Shown here piece by piece: positions 1 to 6,518 of a stretch of DNA of 9,414 bases; positions within the stretch are counted from its first letter, which is position 1; each line of letters opens with the position of its first letter. Location of the stretch: assembly GCA_002352945.1 (NCBI GenBank), contig DDHL01000025.1, positions 8,478 through 17,891 on the forward strand, given 5' to 3'. This DNA is from Campylobacteraceae bacterium UBA1877 (GTDB taxonomy: Bacteria; Campylobacterota; Campylobacteria; Campylobacterales; Campylobacteraceae). The notes beneath the pieces were generated by a model, which had not been told where the DNA came from, searched no databases, and saw only the letters and a list, made by a program, of their open reading frames with translations. A program made the translations under genes and the position numbers.

Positions 1-476
1 ATTTCTATGTAAGTATTCTCATCGTTATCAACGCGAACAACGGTTCCAAATACACTTTGTCCAACCATATTTTGGTATTTTTCAAAGATATTGTTTTCTA
101 AAAGACGTTGGATATGAAATTCAAGTTCCCTTTGAAGGGTTGCAGCCGCTGTACGGCCTAAATTATCAAGAGGAAGTTCATATGTTAACTCATCTCCAAT
201 TTCAATATCAGGATCAATCTCTCTTGCCTCAGGAAGGGCAATATATTTCTCACCCTCATCTTTTAAGCGCTCATCATCAGGAGCAACAACCATCACTTTT
301 TGAAAAAGTGTGAGAGTCTTTTTTTTATCGTCAATCACAGCATCATATTCATACTCTTCGCCATATATCCGTTTAGCGGTTTTTGCCATTGCGGTTGTTA
401 GGGTTGTTCTAACATCGTCAATATTTAACCCTTTTTCATGAGCAATAGATTCAATGATATCAACAATTTTTTCCAC
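1..476 (-). CDS. nusA: Transcription termination/antitermination factor NusA, N-terminal part (runs off left edge)
   Basis: NusA binds RNA polymerase near the RNA exit channel and modulates pausing, termination and antitermination. The visible 158 codons read as the alpha/beta N-terminal RNAP-binding domain (start EKIVDIIESIAHEKGLNIDD), followed from about residue 137 by the beginning of the S1 RNA-binding domain (VGQSVFGTVVRVDNDENTY). The S1 remainder and KH domains lie beyond base 1. The start is GTG at 476-474, supported by an AAAGGA ribosome binding site about 5-7 bases upstream and by alignment to the usual NusA N-terminus; no ATG lies closer. The reading frame is open throughout. The gene is divergent from the HP0268-like/miaB run. 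I identified it from domain order and sequence resemblance, not from a search. Confidence 0.93.
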   Translation of the reverse strand, partial: MEKIVDIIESIAHEKGLNIDDVRTTLTTAMAKTAKRIYGEEYEYDAVIDDKKKTLTLFQKVMVVAPDDERLKDEGEKYIALPEAREIDPDIEIGDELTYELPLDNLGRTAAATLQRELEFHIQRLLENNIFEKYQNMVGQSVFGTVVRVDNDENTYIE

Positions 477-549
477 ACTTTATCCTTTTTGGATGGGTAT
501 TGCAATGCTCGTATCTGGGAGGTGATGTTCGGATTGCATGAAGACGGGT

Positions 550-555
550 ATTATA
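550..555 (-). promoter_or_regulatory. Probable -10 element of the nusA promoter
   Basis: The minus strand carries a perfect TATAAT here, about 75 bases upstream of the nusA GTG. No good -35 hexamer is found 17 bases upstream, only A/T-rich sequence. Campylobacterota housekeeping promoters commonly lack a conserved -35, so its absence is not strong evidence against this. Transcription would start near 543 and give a leader of about 65 bases. Confidence 0.5.
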
Positions 556-602
556 CTTAAAAGAGGCTTTGGATAAGTTTAATGAGATATTTATTCAAAT
601 AA

Positions 603-611
603 TGCTAGACT
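603..611 (+). promoter_or_regulatory. Candidate extended -10 for the HP0268-like/miaB run
   Basis: TGCTAGACT fits the extended -10 pattern TGnTAnnnT and sits 58 bases upstream of the first ATG, downstream of an A/T-rich stretch. The hexamer TAGACT is a moderate match only. Transcription would start near 617-619, leaving a short leader that includes the inverted repeat at 622-646. Confidence 0.3.
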
Positions 612-621
612 ATCTACGATA

Positions 622-646
622 TCCTGCGCATTAAAAGATAGCAGGA
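622..646 (+). repeat. Short inverted repeat in the leader upstream of the HP0268-like gene
   Basis: TCCTGC (622-627) is complementary to GCAGGA (641-646), giving a 6-bp stem with a 13-base loop. A second, wider pair CTATCT (610-615) / AGATAG (636-641) overlaps it and is mutually exclusive with it. The sequence lies between the candidate -10 and the ribosome binding site AAAGAGGA at 657-664. It could be an operator or a weak leader hairpin, or chance. Confidence 0.2.
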
Positions 647-668
647 GATATAACTTAAAGAGGATACT

Positions 669-911
669 ATGAAATTAAAACTTGCTCGAACTGCAATAAA
701 TGGCAAACCTCGCCCGATACAATTAGAAAAAGTTGAAGAAACTCTTGCTAAAGAGGGGCAAAAAATATTCTATTTTGATAAAGAAAATTCTCATAAGGAT
801 TTGGTCTCTTTGGTTGAATATTTTGAATCTAAAGCTTTTAGCGTTTACTTACGTGAAGTAAAATATGGTCTCGATGAAGGGGATTACATGTATGAAGTTC
901 ATATCCTCTAA
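669..911 (+). CDS. HP0268-family small protein, putative nicking nuclease / RNase
   Basis: This 80-residue protein resembles H. pylori HP0268 over its whole length, with a matching start (MKLKLAR), the block IFYFDKENSHKDL at about 33-45, the segment YFESKAFSVYLREV at about 51-64, and the end YMYEVHIL. HP0268 has been reported to have an Smr-like alpha/beta fold with DNA-nicking and RNase activity; the cellular substrate is not settled, so the activity here is inferred. The start is an ATG preceded by a good AAAGAGGA site (657-664). The stop TAA is 13 bases before miaB, so the two are almost certainly co-transcribed, as elsewhere in Campylobacterota. One TACATGTA palindrome lies near the 3' end. 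The short length is normal for the family. Confidence 0.8.
   Translation: MKLKLARTAINGKPRPIQLEKVEETLAKEGQKIFYFDKENSHKDLVSLVEYFESKAFSVYLREVKYGLDEGDYMYEVHIL
885..892. repeat. TACATGTA palindrome, copy 1
   Basis: Perfect 8-bp palindrome inside the HP0268-like gene, read as codons TAC-ATG-TA (Tyr-Met-Tyr). The flank extends it to TTACATGTAT. Confidence 0.85.
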
Positions 912-924
912 TGGCGGTATTTGA

Positions 925-2223
925 GTGAAAAAGCTTTTTATTGAAACCTTAGGTTGTGCGATGAATGTGCGAGATTCTGAGCACATGATTGCTGAGCTAA
1001 ACCAAGAAGAGCCGTATGAACTTACTTCAGATGTATCTGAGGCGGATCTTATTGTAATTAATACTTGCAGTGTCCGCGAAAAACCCGTTCATAAACTCTT
1101 CTCAGAGATTGGCTCTTTTGCAAAGCATAAAAAACCGGATGCAAAAATTGGAGTTTGCGGATGTACAGCTAGCCATTTAGGCGATGAAATTTTTCGCCGA
1201 TCACCCGCTGTGGATTTTGTCTTAGGCGCTAGAAATGTCTCCAAAATCAGGCAGGCTATTAAAACTCCAAAATTTATGCAAGTTGATATTAATTATGATG
1301 AGAGCACTTACGCTTTTAGCGATTTTCGCCAATCTCCATATAAAGCTTATGTAAATATCTCAATTGGGTGCGATAAGAAGTGTACTTACTGCATTGTTCC
1401 TCATACAAGAGGTGAAGAGATTTCAATTCCTCCTTCGCTTATCATTCAAGAGGCGCAAAAAGCGGCTGAGTCTGGAGCAAAAGAGATCTTTTTATTGGGG
1501 CAAAATGTAAATAATTATGGACGTAGGTTTAGCTCAAATGAGCCAAAGATTGACTTTTCAGATTTGCTTAATTTAGTAAGTGAAGTCAAAGGGGTTGAGC
1601 GGATACGTTTTACATCGCCGCATCCATTGCATATGGATGATAAATTTTTAGAAGTTTTTGCCTCTAACCCAAAGGTTTGCAAATCGATGCATATGCCGCT
1701 TCAAAGTGGCTCTAGCGAAATCTTAAAAAAGATGCGAAGAGGCTATACAAAAGAGTGGTTTTTAAACCGCGCCCAAACTTTACGGAAATTGGTTCCAAAT
1801 GTGGCAATAAGCACCGATATAATTGTAGGTTTTCCAGGTGAGAGTGATAAGGATTTTAAAGATACACTTGATGTGCTTGAAAAAGTAAGATTTGAGCAAA
1901 TATTCTCTTTTAAATACTCTCCTAGACCCTTGACAGAGGCGGCTAAAATGGAAGATAAGGTGGATGAAAAAGTTGCATCAGCTCGCCTTAGCCAGCTTCA
2001 AGAAAGGCATGCTCAAATTTTAGATGAGATAAGTGCATCTAAAAAGGGTGAGATTATGGATGTTTACTGGGAAGAGGTTCGAGAAGATGGTCAGATTGCA
2101 GGCAGGAGTTTTAGCAATTTTCTCGTTCAGGCAAAAGCAAGCGCGAAGCTGCTTGGCCAAACCTCTAAAGTTCGCATTACAAATCCACGCCGGTTAGCGC
2201 TTTATGGCGAAGTGGTTGCGTAA
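925..2223 (+). CDS. miaB: tRNA-2-methylthio-N6-dimethylallyladenosine synthase MiaB
   Basis: MiaB is a radical-SAM methylthiotransferase that converts i6A37 to ms2i6A37 in tRNAs reading UNN codons. The 432 residues show the full architecture. An N-terminal UPF0004 domain has cluster cysteines C11 (ETLGCAMN), C48 ([10 protein letters not shown]) and C80 (GVCGCTASH). The radical-SAM CxxxCxxC is at C149, C153 and C156 (CDKKCTYC), followed by MPLQSGS at about 257 and [10 protein letters not shown] at about 297. A C-terminal TRAM RNA-binding domain covers about 372-432. The [10 protein letters not shown] motif separates MiaB from RimO. The start is GTG; an upstream ATG at 911 is out of frame and stops after five codons. 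The ribosome binding site is weak, so coupling to the gene before it is likely. The last 20 bases overlap lpxJ. Confidence 0.96.
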   Translation: MKKLFIETLGCAMNVRDSEHMIAELNQEEPYELTSDVSEADLIVINTCSVREKPVHKLFSEIGSFAKHKKPDAKIGVCGCTASHLGDEIFRRSPAVDFVLGARNVSKIRQAIKTPKFMQVDINYDESTYAFSDFRQSPYKAYVNISIGCDKKCTYCIVPHTRGEEISIPPSLIIQEAQKAAESGAKEIFLLGQNVNNYGRRFSSNEPKIDFSDLLNLVSEVKGVERIRFTSPHPLHMDDKFLEVFASNPKVCKSMHMPLQSGSSEILKKMRRGYTKEWFLNRAQTLRKLVPNVAISTDIIVGFPGESDKDFKDTLDVLEKVRFEQIFSFKYSPRPLTEAAKMEDKVDEKVASARLSQLQERHAQILDEISASKKGEIMDVYWEEVREDGQIAGRSFSNFLVQAKASAKLLGQTSKVRITNPRRLALYGEVVA

Positions 2224-2851
2224 AAAGTTTAAGAGCTTAAAACACTCTTTTGGCAGTTATGTTGCGCCATCTTTGATTCTATTTTTGGTGCGAACTATTG
2301 GCTTTACATGTAAAGTCAAAATTCATGGCCAAGAGCATTTAGATACAACTCCTTGTGTTTATGTGCTTTGGCATGGGGAGTTAGTGATGATGCCATGGCT
2401 TTATAAAAATACGATTGTATCTAAAATGCCTCTTGCAGTTATTGTCAGCCAGCATAAAGATGGAGAAGTATTAGCTAAGATAATGCAAAAACTTGACATT
2501 GTGCCCTTAAGAGGAAGTAGCACAAGAGGTGGAATGCAGGCTCTAAGAGGAGCGATTCGCTTTGTTCGCAAAAGTGGAAATGTGGCAATTACTCCAGATG
2601 GACCAAGAGGACCAAGACATAGCGTTGCAGATGGGGCAGTAGCCATTGCTCAAGCATGTAAGGTGCCAATTGTTTGCATTAATTCTCAAGCTAGCTCCTT
2701 TTGGCAGTTAAAGAGTTGGGATAAAATGTTTATCCCAAAGCCCTTTAGTAAGATTGACTTTTATGTTCAAAGTCCAAAAGATATTGCATCATTGTCAAAA
2801 AGTGAGGCAAAAGAGGTGATTCAAAAGAGGATGTTAAGCTATGTTGCCTAG
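2204..2851 (+). CDS. lpxJ: DUF374/LPLAT-family lipid A late acyltransferase (LpxJ-like)
   Basis: A 215-residue member of the DUF374 branch of the lysophospholipid-acyltransferase-like superfamily. Family motifs are in order: WHGEL at 56-60, SQHKDGE at 82-88 (presumed catalytic His/Asp), RGSSTRGG at 103-110 and PDGPRGP at 131-137. A hydrophobic stretch at about 21-34 suggests inner-membrane association. In H. pylori and C. jejuni this family, beside miaB, was shown to be the secondary lipid A acyltransferase LpxJ; the same role here is inferred from family and synteny. The ATG start lies 20 bases inside miaB, and a TTG at 2216 is the only close alternative. The 3' end overlaps the next gene by 11 bases. 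It contains the best copy of the TACATGTA palindrome (a 14-bp perfect palindrome at 2302-2315). Confidence 0.82.
   Translation: MAKWLRKKFKSLKHSFGSYVAPSLILFLVRTIGFTCKVKIHGQEHLDTTPCVYVLWHGELVMMPWLYKNTIVSKMPLAVIVSQHKDGEVLAKIMQKLDIVPLRGSSTRGGMQALRGAIRFVRKSGNVAITPDGPRGPRHSVADGAVAIAQACKVPIVCINSQASSFWQLKSWDKMFIPKPFSKIDFYVQSPKDIASLSKSEAKEVIQKRMLSYVA
2305..2312. repeat. TACATGTA palindrome, copy 2 (extends to a 14-bp perfect palindrome)
   Basis: Inside lpxJ. The palindrome CTTTACATGTAAAG is perfect over 14 bases (2302-2315). It is read as TTT-ACA-TGT-AAA (Phe-Thr-Cys-Lys), a different reading frame from copy 1. Confidence 0.85.
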
Positions 2852-3320
2852 AGCAATTATGGTTTTAATGGTACTTATTATGCTAGCTCTTGGAGGCTTC
2901 TACTTTTTTAGCAGCAGTTCCTATCAAGACTCTTTTCAAGCGCGAATGTTTTATATTTTGGGAGATTATGAGCAGTCATACACCCTAGCCAAAAGAGCAT
3001 ATGAAAAAGATTTGTACAATAAAATGGCATTTACTCTTTTGACTCAAAGTGAAATTGCTCTAAAGTATGAAAAATATATTAGCGAAGGCAATCAATATTT
3101 AGAACAAATTGATGCAATGAGCACTAAAGAGACTGTTGAAGAAGCTGATAGGAGCCGCATTAAGCTTATGTGTGAAATTATGATTGAGGGTTATAAATCT
3201 TTACCATCATCACCACTAACGAAAGAGAGTTTAAAAGAGAGTGCTAGGCAAGTGCGTCAAAAATTTATAGATCTATATGGTGAACTTTTTGGTAAAAACA
3301 GTCTAGAAAGAGTGCAGTAA
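2841..3320 (+). CDS. Membrane-anchored helical-repeat (TPR-like) protein, function unknown
   Basis: I do not recognise a characterised family. The 159 residues begin with one transmembrane segment (about 5-23, followed by FYFFSSSS), which gives a short cytoplasmic N-terminus and an exported body if it acts as a signal anchor. The body is strongly helical. The segment from about 29 to 95 (ARMFYILGDYEQSYTLAKRA, then a second helical pair) has the spacing of TPR-like helix pairs, and the end is charged. There is no Cys lipobox. The ATG overlaps the lpxJ stop by 11 bases and is served by an AAGAGG site at 2825-2830, so it is translated with lpxJ. It lies just before the PilMNO-like genes; similar hypothetical proteins occupy this slot in other Campylobacterota. 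A role with either the lipid A enzyme or the PilMNO-like complex is possible but unproven. Confidence 0.72.
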   Translation: MLPRAIMVLMVLIMLALGGFYFFSSSSYQDSFQARMFYILGDYEQSYTLAKRAYEKDLYNKMAFTLLTQSEIALKYEKYISEGNQYLEQIDAMSTKETVEEADRSRIKLMCEIMIEGYKSLPSSPLTKESLKESARQVRQKFIDLYGELFGKNSLERVQ

Positions 3321-3360
3321 GTGGGACTTAATGCTCATCTTAAGGGAAAATAGTTTACCA

Positions 3361-3375
3361 TATAACATCTATAAA
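3361..3375 (+). promoter_or_regulatory. Candidate internal promoter upstream of the pilM-like gene
   Basis: The 86-base gap 3321-3406 holds two -10-like hexamers, TATAAC (3361-3366) and TATAAA (3370-3375), 29-46 bases before the start codon. No convincing -35 is present. It may allow the PilMNO-like genes to be expressed separately from miaB-lpxJ. A sigma-54 motif was looked for because of the possible flagellar link, and none fits. Confidence 0.28.
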
Positions 3376-3406
3376 CGCCACTGGTGATGTATAGCGAAGG
3401 AGAGTG

Positions 3407-4468
3407 ATGCCTTTTTTACCACAACGCTATTTTTCTAATCTTATTGTTGCACTCACCATTGAGGGTGGTCAATGCCACCTGCTTGCAAAAGTGGTTAAAA
3501 ATGGTAAAACTCAAAACAGCTATGAGGCTGCATTTGATAATCCTGAAGCTGATCGATTAAATCCAAAAATCATAGAATACATCCAAGATAAAGCAAAAGA
3601 TTGCTTAGATTTATACATTATCTACTTTTTAGATGCGATGGGACAAGGGGTTGTGCCCACGGTTAATCCAAGAGATTTTGAAAAATATAGTGTAGATATT
3701 GAGCATGTACACCAAGTAAAGATTAATAACTCATGGTCCTTGTATGCTTCTTGCATTGAAATAAATTGGGCGCAAAAGATGTTTGTAGAAATTGGACTTG
3801 ATCTTATATATTCCCCTTTTGTATTTTTGTATGATTGCGCAAAAAAGGATGGTTTTAAGAAAAAAGCTACTCTTTACATGTATAACCATCAAGACTCTTT
3901 TGCCATAGCTATTTTTAAAGAAGAGAAGCTGCTTTTTGGAGCTTTTTTCCGCACATCCGATGGCAGTGATTCGCAAGTGGGCGATAAAATATTAGAACAA
4001 GATTGGGATGAAGTAGAAGAGGAAAAAGGCGTAAAAAACTTTTTGCAGCTTGATGAAGAAGAGGAGGAAGAGGAGTACCAAAGCCTAGATGATTTAGATG
4101 AGCTAGCCGATGTGGAGACAATGGATGAGAATCTTTCAGAAAATGTGAATTTAGAAGAGTCATTTGATGAAGGCCCAGAAGATAGCAGCTCTCAAAAGTC
4201 AAAAGATTTTGATACTGAAAAGTCCATAGAGCTTTTTGGACGCAATATGCTCATGTATAAGTATCTTAAATCTTCTATCGAAGAGTTTTATTGCAACCCA
4301 CTTTACGAGAGTGATTTTATTGAGGATATTGTAATATACGATAATTATGAAATGAGCCAAACTGTTTTTGATATTTTAGAGAGTGAGCTTTTAGTAAGAA
4401 TTGAATTGCAAAAGGTTAAAACCTTAGAGTTGATGTTTGAGATGGCTAGAAAGGATTTGGGTTTATGA
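3407..4468 (+). CDS. pilM: PilM-like cytoplasmic protein with a long acidic insertion
   Basis: No TM segment is present, as expected for PilM, the cytoplasmic actin-like protein that docks on the N-terminus of PilN. The first lobe has a strand pair near the N-terminus (SNLIVALTIEGGQCHLLAKV, about 11-30). A second strand-turn-strand unit at about 154-182 (ATLYMYNHQDSFAIAIFKEE) lies where actin-like proteins carry a DxG phosphate motif, but DxG is absent, so ATP binding is doubtful. Residues about 196-273 are a low-complexity acidic stretch including seven consecutive Glu (217-223). The C-terminal 75 residues are folded-looking again. I chose ATG 3407 over GTG 3404 because AAGGAG (3397-3402) leaves 4 bases to the ATG but only 1 to the GTG. 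The stop overlaps pilN as ATGA. The call rests mainly on the neighbours and is the least certain of the three. Confidence 0.55.
   Translation: MPFLPQRYFSNLIVALTIEGGQCHLLAKVVKNGKTQNSYEAAFDNPEADRLNPKIIEYIQDKAKDCLDLYIIYFLDAMGQGVVPTVNPRDFEKYSVDIEHVHQVKINNSWSLYASCIEINWAQKMFVEIGLDLIYSPFVFLYDCAKKDGFKKKATLYMYNHQDSFAIAIFKEEKLLFGAFFRTSDGSDSQVGDKILEQDWDEVEEEKGVKNFLQLDEEEEEEEYQSLDDLDELADVETMDENLSENVNLEESFDEGPEDSSSQKSKDFDTEKSIELFGRNMLMYKYLKSSIEEFYCNPLYESDFIEDIVIYDNYEMSQTVFDILESELLVRIELQKVKTLELMFEMARKDLGL
3875..3882. repeat. TACATGTA palindrome, copy 3
   Basis: Inside the pilM-like gene, read as TAC-ATG-TA (Tyr-Met-Tyr), with flank TTTACATGTATA. Confidence 0.85.
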
Positions 4469-4986
4469 GTTACAGTTTTATTAAACCAAAGTTAAAACCC
4501 ATATTCTCACTCTTTTCAAAACTTTGGATTGGTTTTATTGCACTTAGCGTTTTGCTTGTAGTTATATTTGATTTGTTTGTTAGATTAGAGATAAATCTTA
4601 GCCAAAATGAGAAGAAAAATTTGGCTAAAAAGCAGATTGAATATGAAAAAGCCATAGAGACAACTGATGAGCAAATAGCCTATGTTAACAGACAAAAGGC
4701 GGTAGCAGAGAGTGTTTATGCTTCAAATACGGTTTTAAAAGACAGTATGCAAAACCTATTTGATTTAGTGCCAGATCAAATTACGCTTAGTCGGGTTATT
4801 ATGGAAAAAGATAGGTTAGTAATTTATGGTAAAACTCCCTCAAAAGAGACCTTTAACTTTTTGCTAGCCTCGCCTTTGCGTTCGATTTTTCACAGTTCAA
4901 GCACAGTGTTTTATCTCAATAAAGATGGTTGGTACCGTTTTGTGTCCACCAATACAATAGCAACATCGGATGGTTTCAGTGAGTAA
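4465..4986 (+). CDS. pilN: PilN-like bitopic inner-membrane protein
   Basis: The 173 residues have the PilN layout: a short basic cytoplasmic tail (1-20, the part that contacts PilM in type IV pili), one TM segment (about 21-40), a periplasmic coiled coil (about 45-90), then a small ferredoxin-like domain. That domain begins LVPDQITLSRVIMEKDRLVI (101-120) and continues with the helix PSKETFNFLLASPLRSIF (125-142). The pattern 'P-x-x-I-x-L' strand, 'x-I-x-G' strand, helix ending in a short-side-chain/Pro turn is typical of PilN. The start ATG overlaps the pilM stop by four bases, indicating translational coupling, with AAGGA at 4451-4455. PilN normally pairs with PilO. In H. pylori, PilN/PilO homologues have been reported in the flagellar motor, so a flagellar role is a serious alternative to a pilus role. 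Confidence 0.7.
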   Translation: MSYSFIKPKLKPIFSLFSKLWIGFIALSVLLVVIFDLFVRLEINLSQNEKKNLAKKQIEYEKAIETTDEQIAYVNRQKAVAESVYASNTVLKDSMQNLFDLVPDQITLSRVIMEKDRLVIYGKTPSKETFNFLLASPLRSIFHSSSTVFYLNKDGWYRFVSTNTIATSDGFSE

Positions 4987-5518
4987 GCGCGATAAGAGTT
5001 TAGAAGAGTTTGATATTATTAAACTGCTGCTGTTTTTTTTACTATTTGTAGCAATCATTATGGGTTTGATTTTAGGACTTGTTGTTCCAGATATAAGAGA
5101 GTACAAAAGCGTAAAGAGTGATTTAAACAGTGAGCAGGTTGCAACCCAAAAAATTTATGAAATCCTCTCTGAGCGCGAAAATAGTTTGCTGAATTTAAGA
5201 TCCCAAAATCGAAAAATTTTAGAAGCCTTTGCAAAATCCTTTGATGAAGAGCGCTTTAAAAGTTATGCGGGCCAATTTTTTGAAGAGGTGGAGTTAAAAA
5301 AACAGGATAAAAAAGAGTTTAAAGAAGAGTTTACTCTCTATGAGTTAACGGTAACTTCTAAGCTTGATACTCCTGTACAGTTTTATAATTTTTTAGAAAG
5401 TCTTAATCGATATGAAACAATTGTTCGCACCGATTTTCCAATTGAAATGTGGATTGAAGAGGGCAAAATCCACGCAATATTTAATATTAAAGCATATGAG
5501 TTAAAAGATCAGGATTAA
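4970..5518 (+). CDS. pilO: PilO-like bitopic inner-membrane protein
   Basis: The 182 residues show a short cytoplasmic N-terminus, one TM segment (about 17-40), a periplasmic coiled coil (about 43-92) and a ferredoxin-like domain (about 95-178). The domain includes YELTVTSKLDTPVQFYNFLE (124-143) and a closing strand [12 protein letters not shown] (167-178). This 'strand - ...FxxFLexLnr... - strand' pattern is characteristic of PilO. PilO forms heterodimers with PilN in the pilus alignment complex and, as reported in H. pylori, in a cage around the flagellar motor. The ATG lies 17 bases inside pilN with no clear ribosome binding site; an in-frame GTG at 4979 (start MSKRDKSLEEF) is a fair alternative. 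The 3' end overlaps the convergent tilS by 32 bases. Confidence 0.68.
   Translation: MVSVSKRDKSLEEFDIIKLLLFFLLFVAIIMGLILGLVVPDIREYKSVKSDLNSEQVATQKIYEILSERENSLLNLRSQNRKILEAFAKSFDEERFKSYAGQFFEEVELKKQDKKEFKEEFTLYELTVTSKLDTPVQFYNFLESLNRYETIVRTDFPIEMWIEEGKIHAIFNIKAYELKDQD
5449..5473. repeat. Perfect 7-bp hairpin just past the tilS stop, inside pilO
   Basis: GTGGATT (5449-5455) pairs with AATCCAC (5467-5473) across an 11-base loop. For tilS transcripts it lies 14 bases downstream of the stop codon, where a terminator would be expected, but neither strand has a U-tract right after it. It could stabilise a 3' end or be a by-product of pilO coding. Confidence 0.3.
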
Positions 5519-5528
5519 TACTTTTTTT
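5485..5528 (+). terminator. Weak terminator-like sequence at the end of pilO
   Basis: TATTAA (5485-5490) can pair with TTAATA (5515-5520), and a run of seven T follows at 5522-5528. The stem is only A-T and the loop is 24 bases, so this is a poor intrinsic terminator. It is the only T-tract near the end of the plus-strand run. Confidence 0.2.
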
Positions 5529-6518
5529 ATACATGTAAGGCCGCAAAAGAGGCGGGATTTTTGCTTTGCGACAAGCCTCTTTAAACTCCTTTGTCATTGC
5601 TGTTTGTGTGTAAGGGGCGATTCCTACAAACTCTTTGTGCCAGCCGATTGCAAACTTATTTCGAATAACTCCATCTTTACATGTAATGCTTTTTCGTTCC
5701 CCTTGGCTCATTAAGAGCCCCTCTTGTTTTAAGATTTTATCAATTACTCCGACAATAGATGGCGTGTTGGCTCTATCAATGAGCCAAAGATTGTGAATCT
5801 TTTTAGGTTTTGGTCCTTGAAGAATTTTTGCATCTAGCTCTAAAAAATGTAAACTATCTCTTATGCCTTTTTCTCCTAGTTGCAAAAGAGGGTCGCTAAA
5901 AGTATGGCGTATTTGATTTCTAAGATAGGAAAAGTCACTATTTGATTCGTCAATAAAATAGGGAAGTTTGTTGCAGTCTAAAAACTCTTTTAAACTCTTT
6001 TTAGTAACGTCACTAAAGGGACGGATTAACTCCCAATCCTTCCAAATTTCTCTTTGGGAAAATCCAGCCAGACTCATCGTTCCAGCCCCTTGAAGCAGCC
6101 GCATCAAGAGCCATTCAAGGCGATCATTTAATTGGTGCGCACTTAAAAGCACTTTTAACTCTCTTTGGCGCAAAATTCTTGCAAAAAAACTATATCTAAT
6201 CTTTCTTGCATTGTGTTCAAAATTGCTTTTGCTTAGTTTACATGTATAAATGTGACAAGGAATATTGTGTTTTTTGCAAAGGTTGTTTATGTGAGCGGTT
6301 TCTATGTCGCTTTGTTTTCGTGTTTGGTAATTTACATGGGCAACCTCAAAGGGAATTTGATTTTGCAAAAGAGTAAAAAATAGTGCAGATGAATCAACTC
6401 CCCCTGAAAAGGCAAGCAAGTTTTTGCCCTCTTTTAGTATTGGAAGAAGTGTTTTAGGTAGTTTTGGTAACTGTTGCAATAAGCTTCTCCCCAGCTCTTT
6501 GGGTGATTTGTGCTTCAT
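5487..6518 (-). CDS. tilS: tRNA(Ile)-lysidine synthase TilS
   Basis: TilS ligates lysine to C34 of the CAU-anticodon tRNA(Ile), changing its decoding from AUG to AUA and its charging from Met to Ile; it is normally essential. Counting from ATG 6518 (343 residues), the PP-loop ATP-binding motif SGGVDSS is at 38-44. [11 protein letters not shown], the [10 protein letters not shown] block at 127-136 (in place of the usual AHHxDDQxET) and [16 protein letters not shown] (about 190-205) are all typical. The start is uncertain: TTG 6530, ATG 6518 or TTG 6479. The last has the best ribosome binding site (GGGGAG at 6492-6487) and puts SGGVDSS near residue 25, the usual family distance. Any choice overlaps the end of rimO. 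It is the last gene of panC-rimO-tilS and converges on pilO. Three TACATGTA palindromes lie inside it. Confidence 0.93.
   Translation of the reverse strand: MKHKSPKELGRSLLQQLPKLPKTLLPILKEGKNLLAFSGGVDSSALFFTLLQNQIPFEVAHVNYQTRKQSDIETAHINNLCKKHNIPCHIYTCKLSKSNFEHNARKIRYSFFARILRQRELKVLLSAHQLNDRLEWLLMRLLQGAGTMSLAGFSQREIWKDWELIRPFSDVTKKSLKEFLDCNKLPYFIDESNSDFSYLRNQIRHTFSDPLLQLGEKGIRDSLHFLELDAKILQGPKPKKIHNLWLIDRANTPSIVGVIDKILKQEGLLMSQGERKSITCKDGVIRNKFAIGWHKEFVGIAPYTQTAMTKEFKEACRKAKIPPLLRPYMYKKSINPDLLTHML
5530..5537. repeat. TACATGTA palindrome, copy 4
   Basis: Near the 3' end of tilS, 11 bases past the pilO stop. On the tilS strand it reads TAC-ATG-TA (Tyr-Met-Tyr), with TTACATGTA on the minus strand. 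Confidence 0.85.
5678..5685. repeat. TACATGTA palindrome, copy 5
   Basis: Inside tilS, read on the minus strand as ACA-TGT-AA (Thr-Cys-Lys). The flanks give TTTACATGTAAT on the plus strand. Confidence 0.85.
6239..6246. repeat. TACATGTA palindrome, copy 6
   Basis: Inside tilS, read on the minus strand as T-ACA-TGT-A (Thr-Cys-Lys). The flanks give TTTACATGTATA on the plus strand. Confidence 0.85.

Noticed and set aside
477..668. tRNA or riboswitch in the nusA / HP0268-like spacer
   Set aside because: No cloverleaf or conserved aptamer core seen; only short, mutually exclusive 6-bp inverted repeats.
2401..2646. Minus-strand open frame of 81 codons inside lpxJ
   Set aside because: Fully inside a gene with clear family motifs; composition looks like an antisense shadow.
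3321..3340. Possible sigma-54 promoter upstream of the pilM-like gene (TGGGAC followed by a GC)
   Set aside because: The -24/-12 spacing is wrong and the TTGC half is not matched.
3731..4202. Minus-strand open frames inside the pilM-like gene
   Set aside because: They come from the complement of the acidic Glu/Asp-rich coding region, with no start context or family resemblance.
5538..5562. CCGC/GCGG hairpin followed by GATTTTT as a pilO terminator
   Set aside because: The stem is only 4 bp and the sequence is in tilS coding; T-run is interrupted. Too weak to call.
5978..6003. Tandem AAACTCTTTT repeat
   Set aside because: Only two short units within tilS coding sequence; explained by Lys/Ser/Leu codons in AT-rich DNA.
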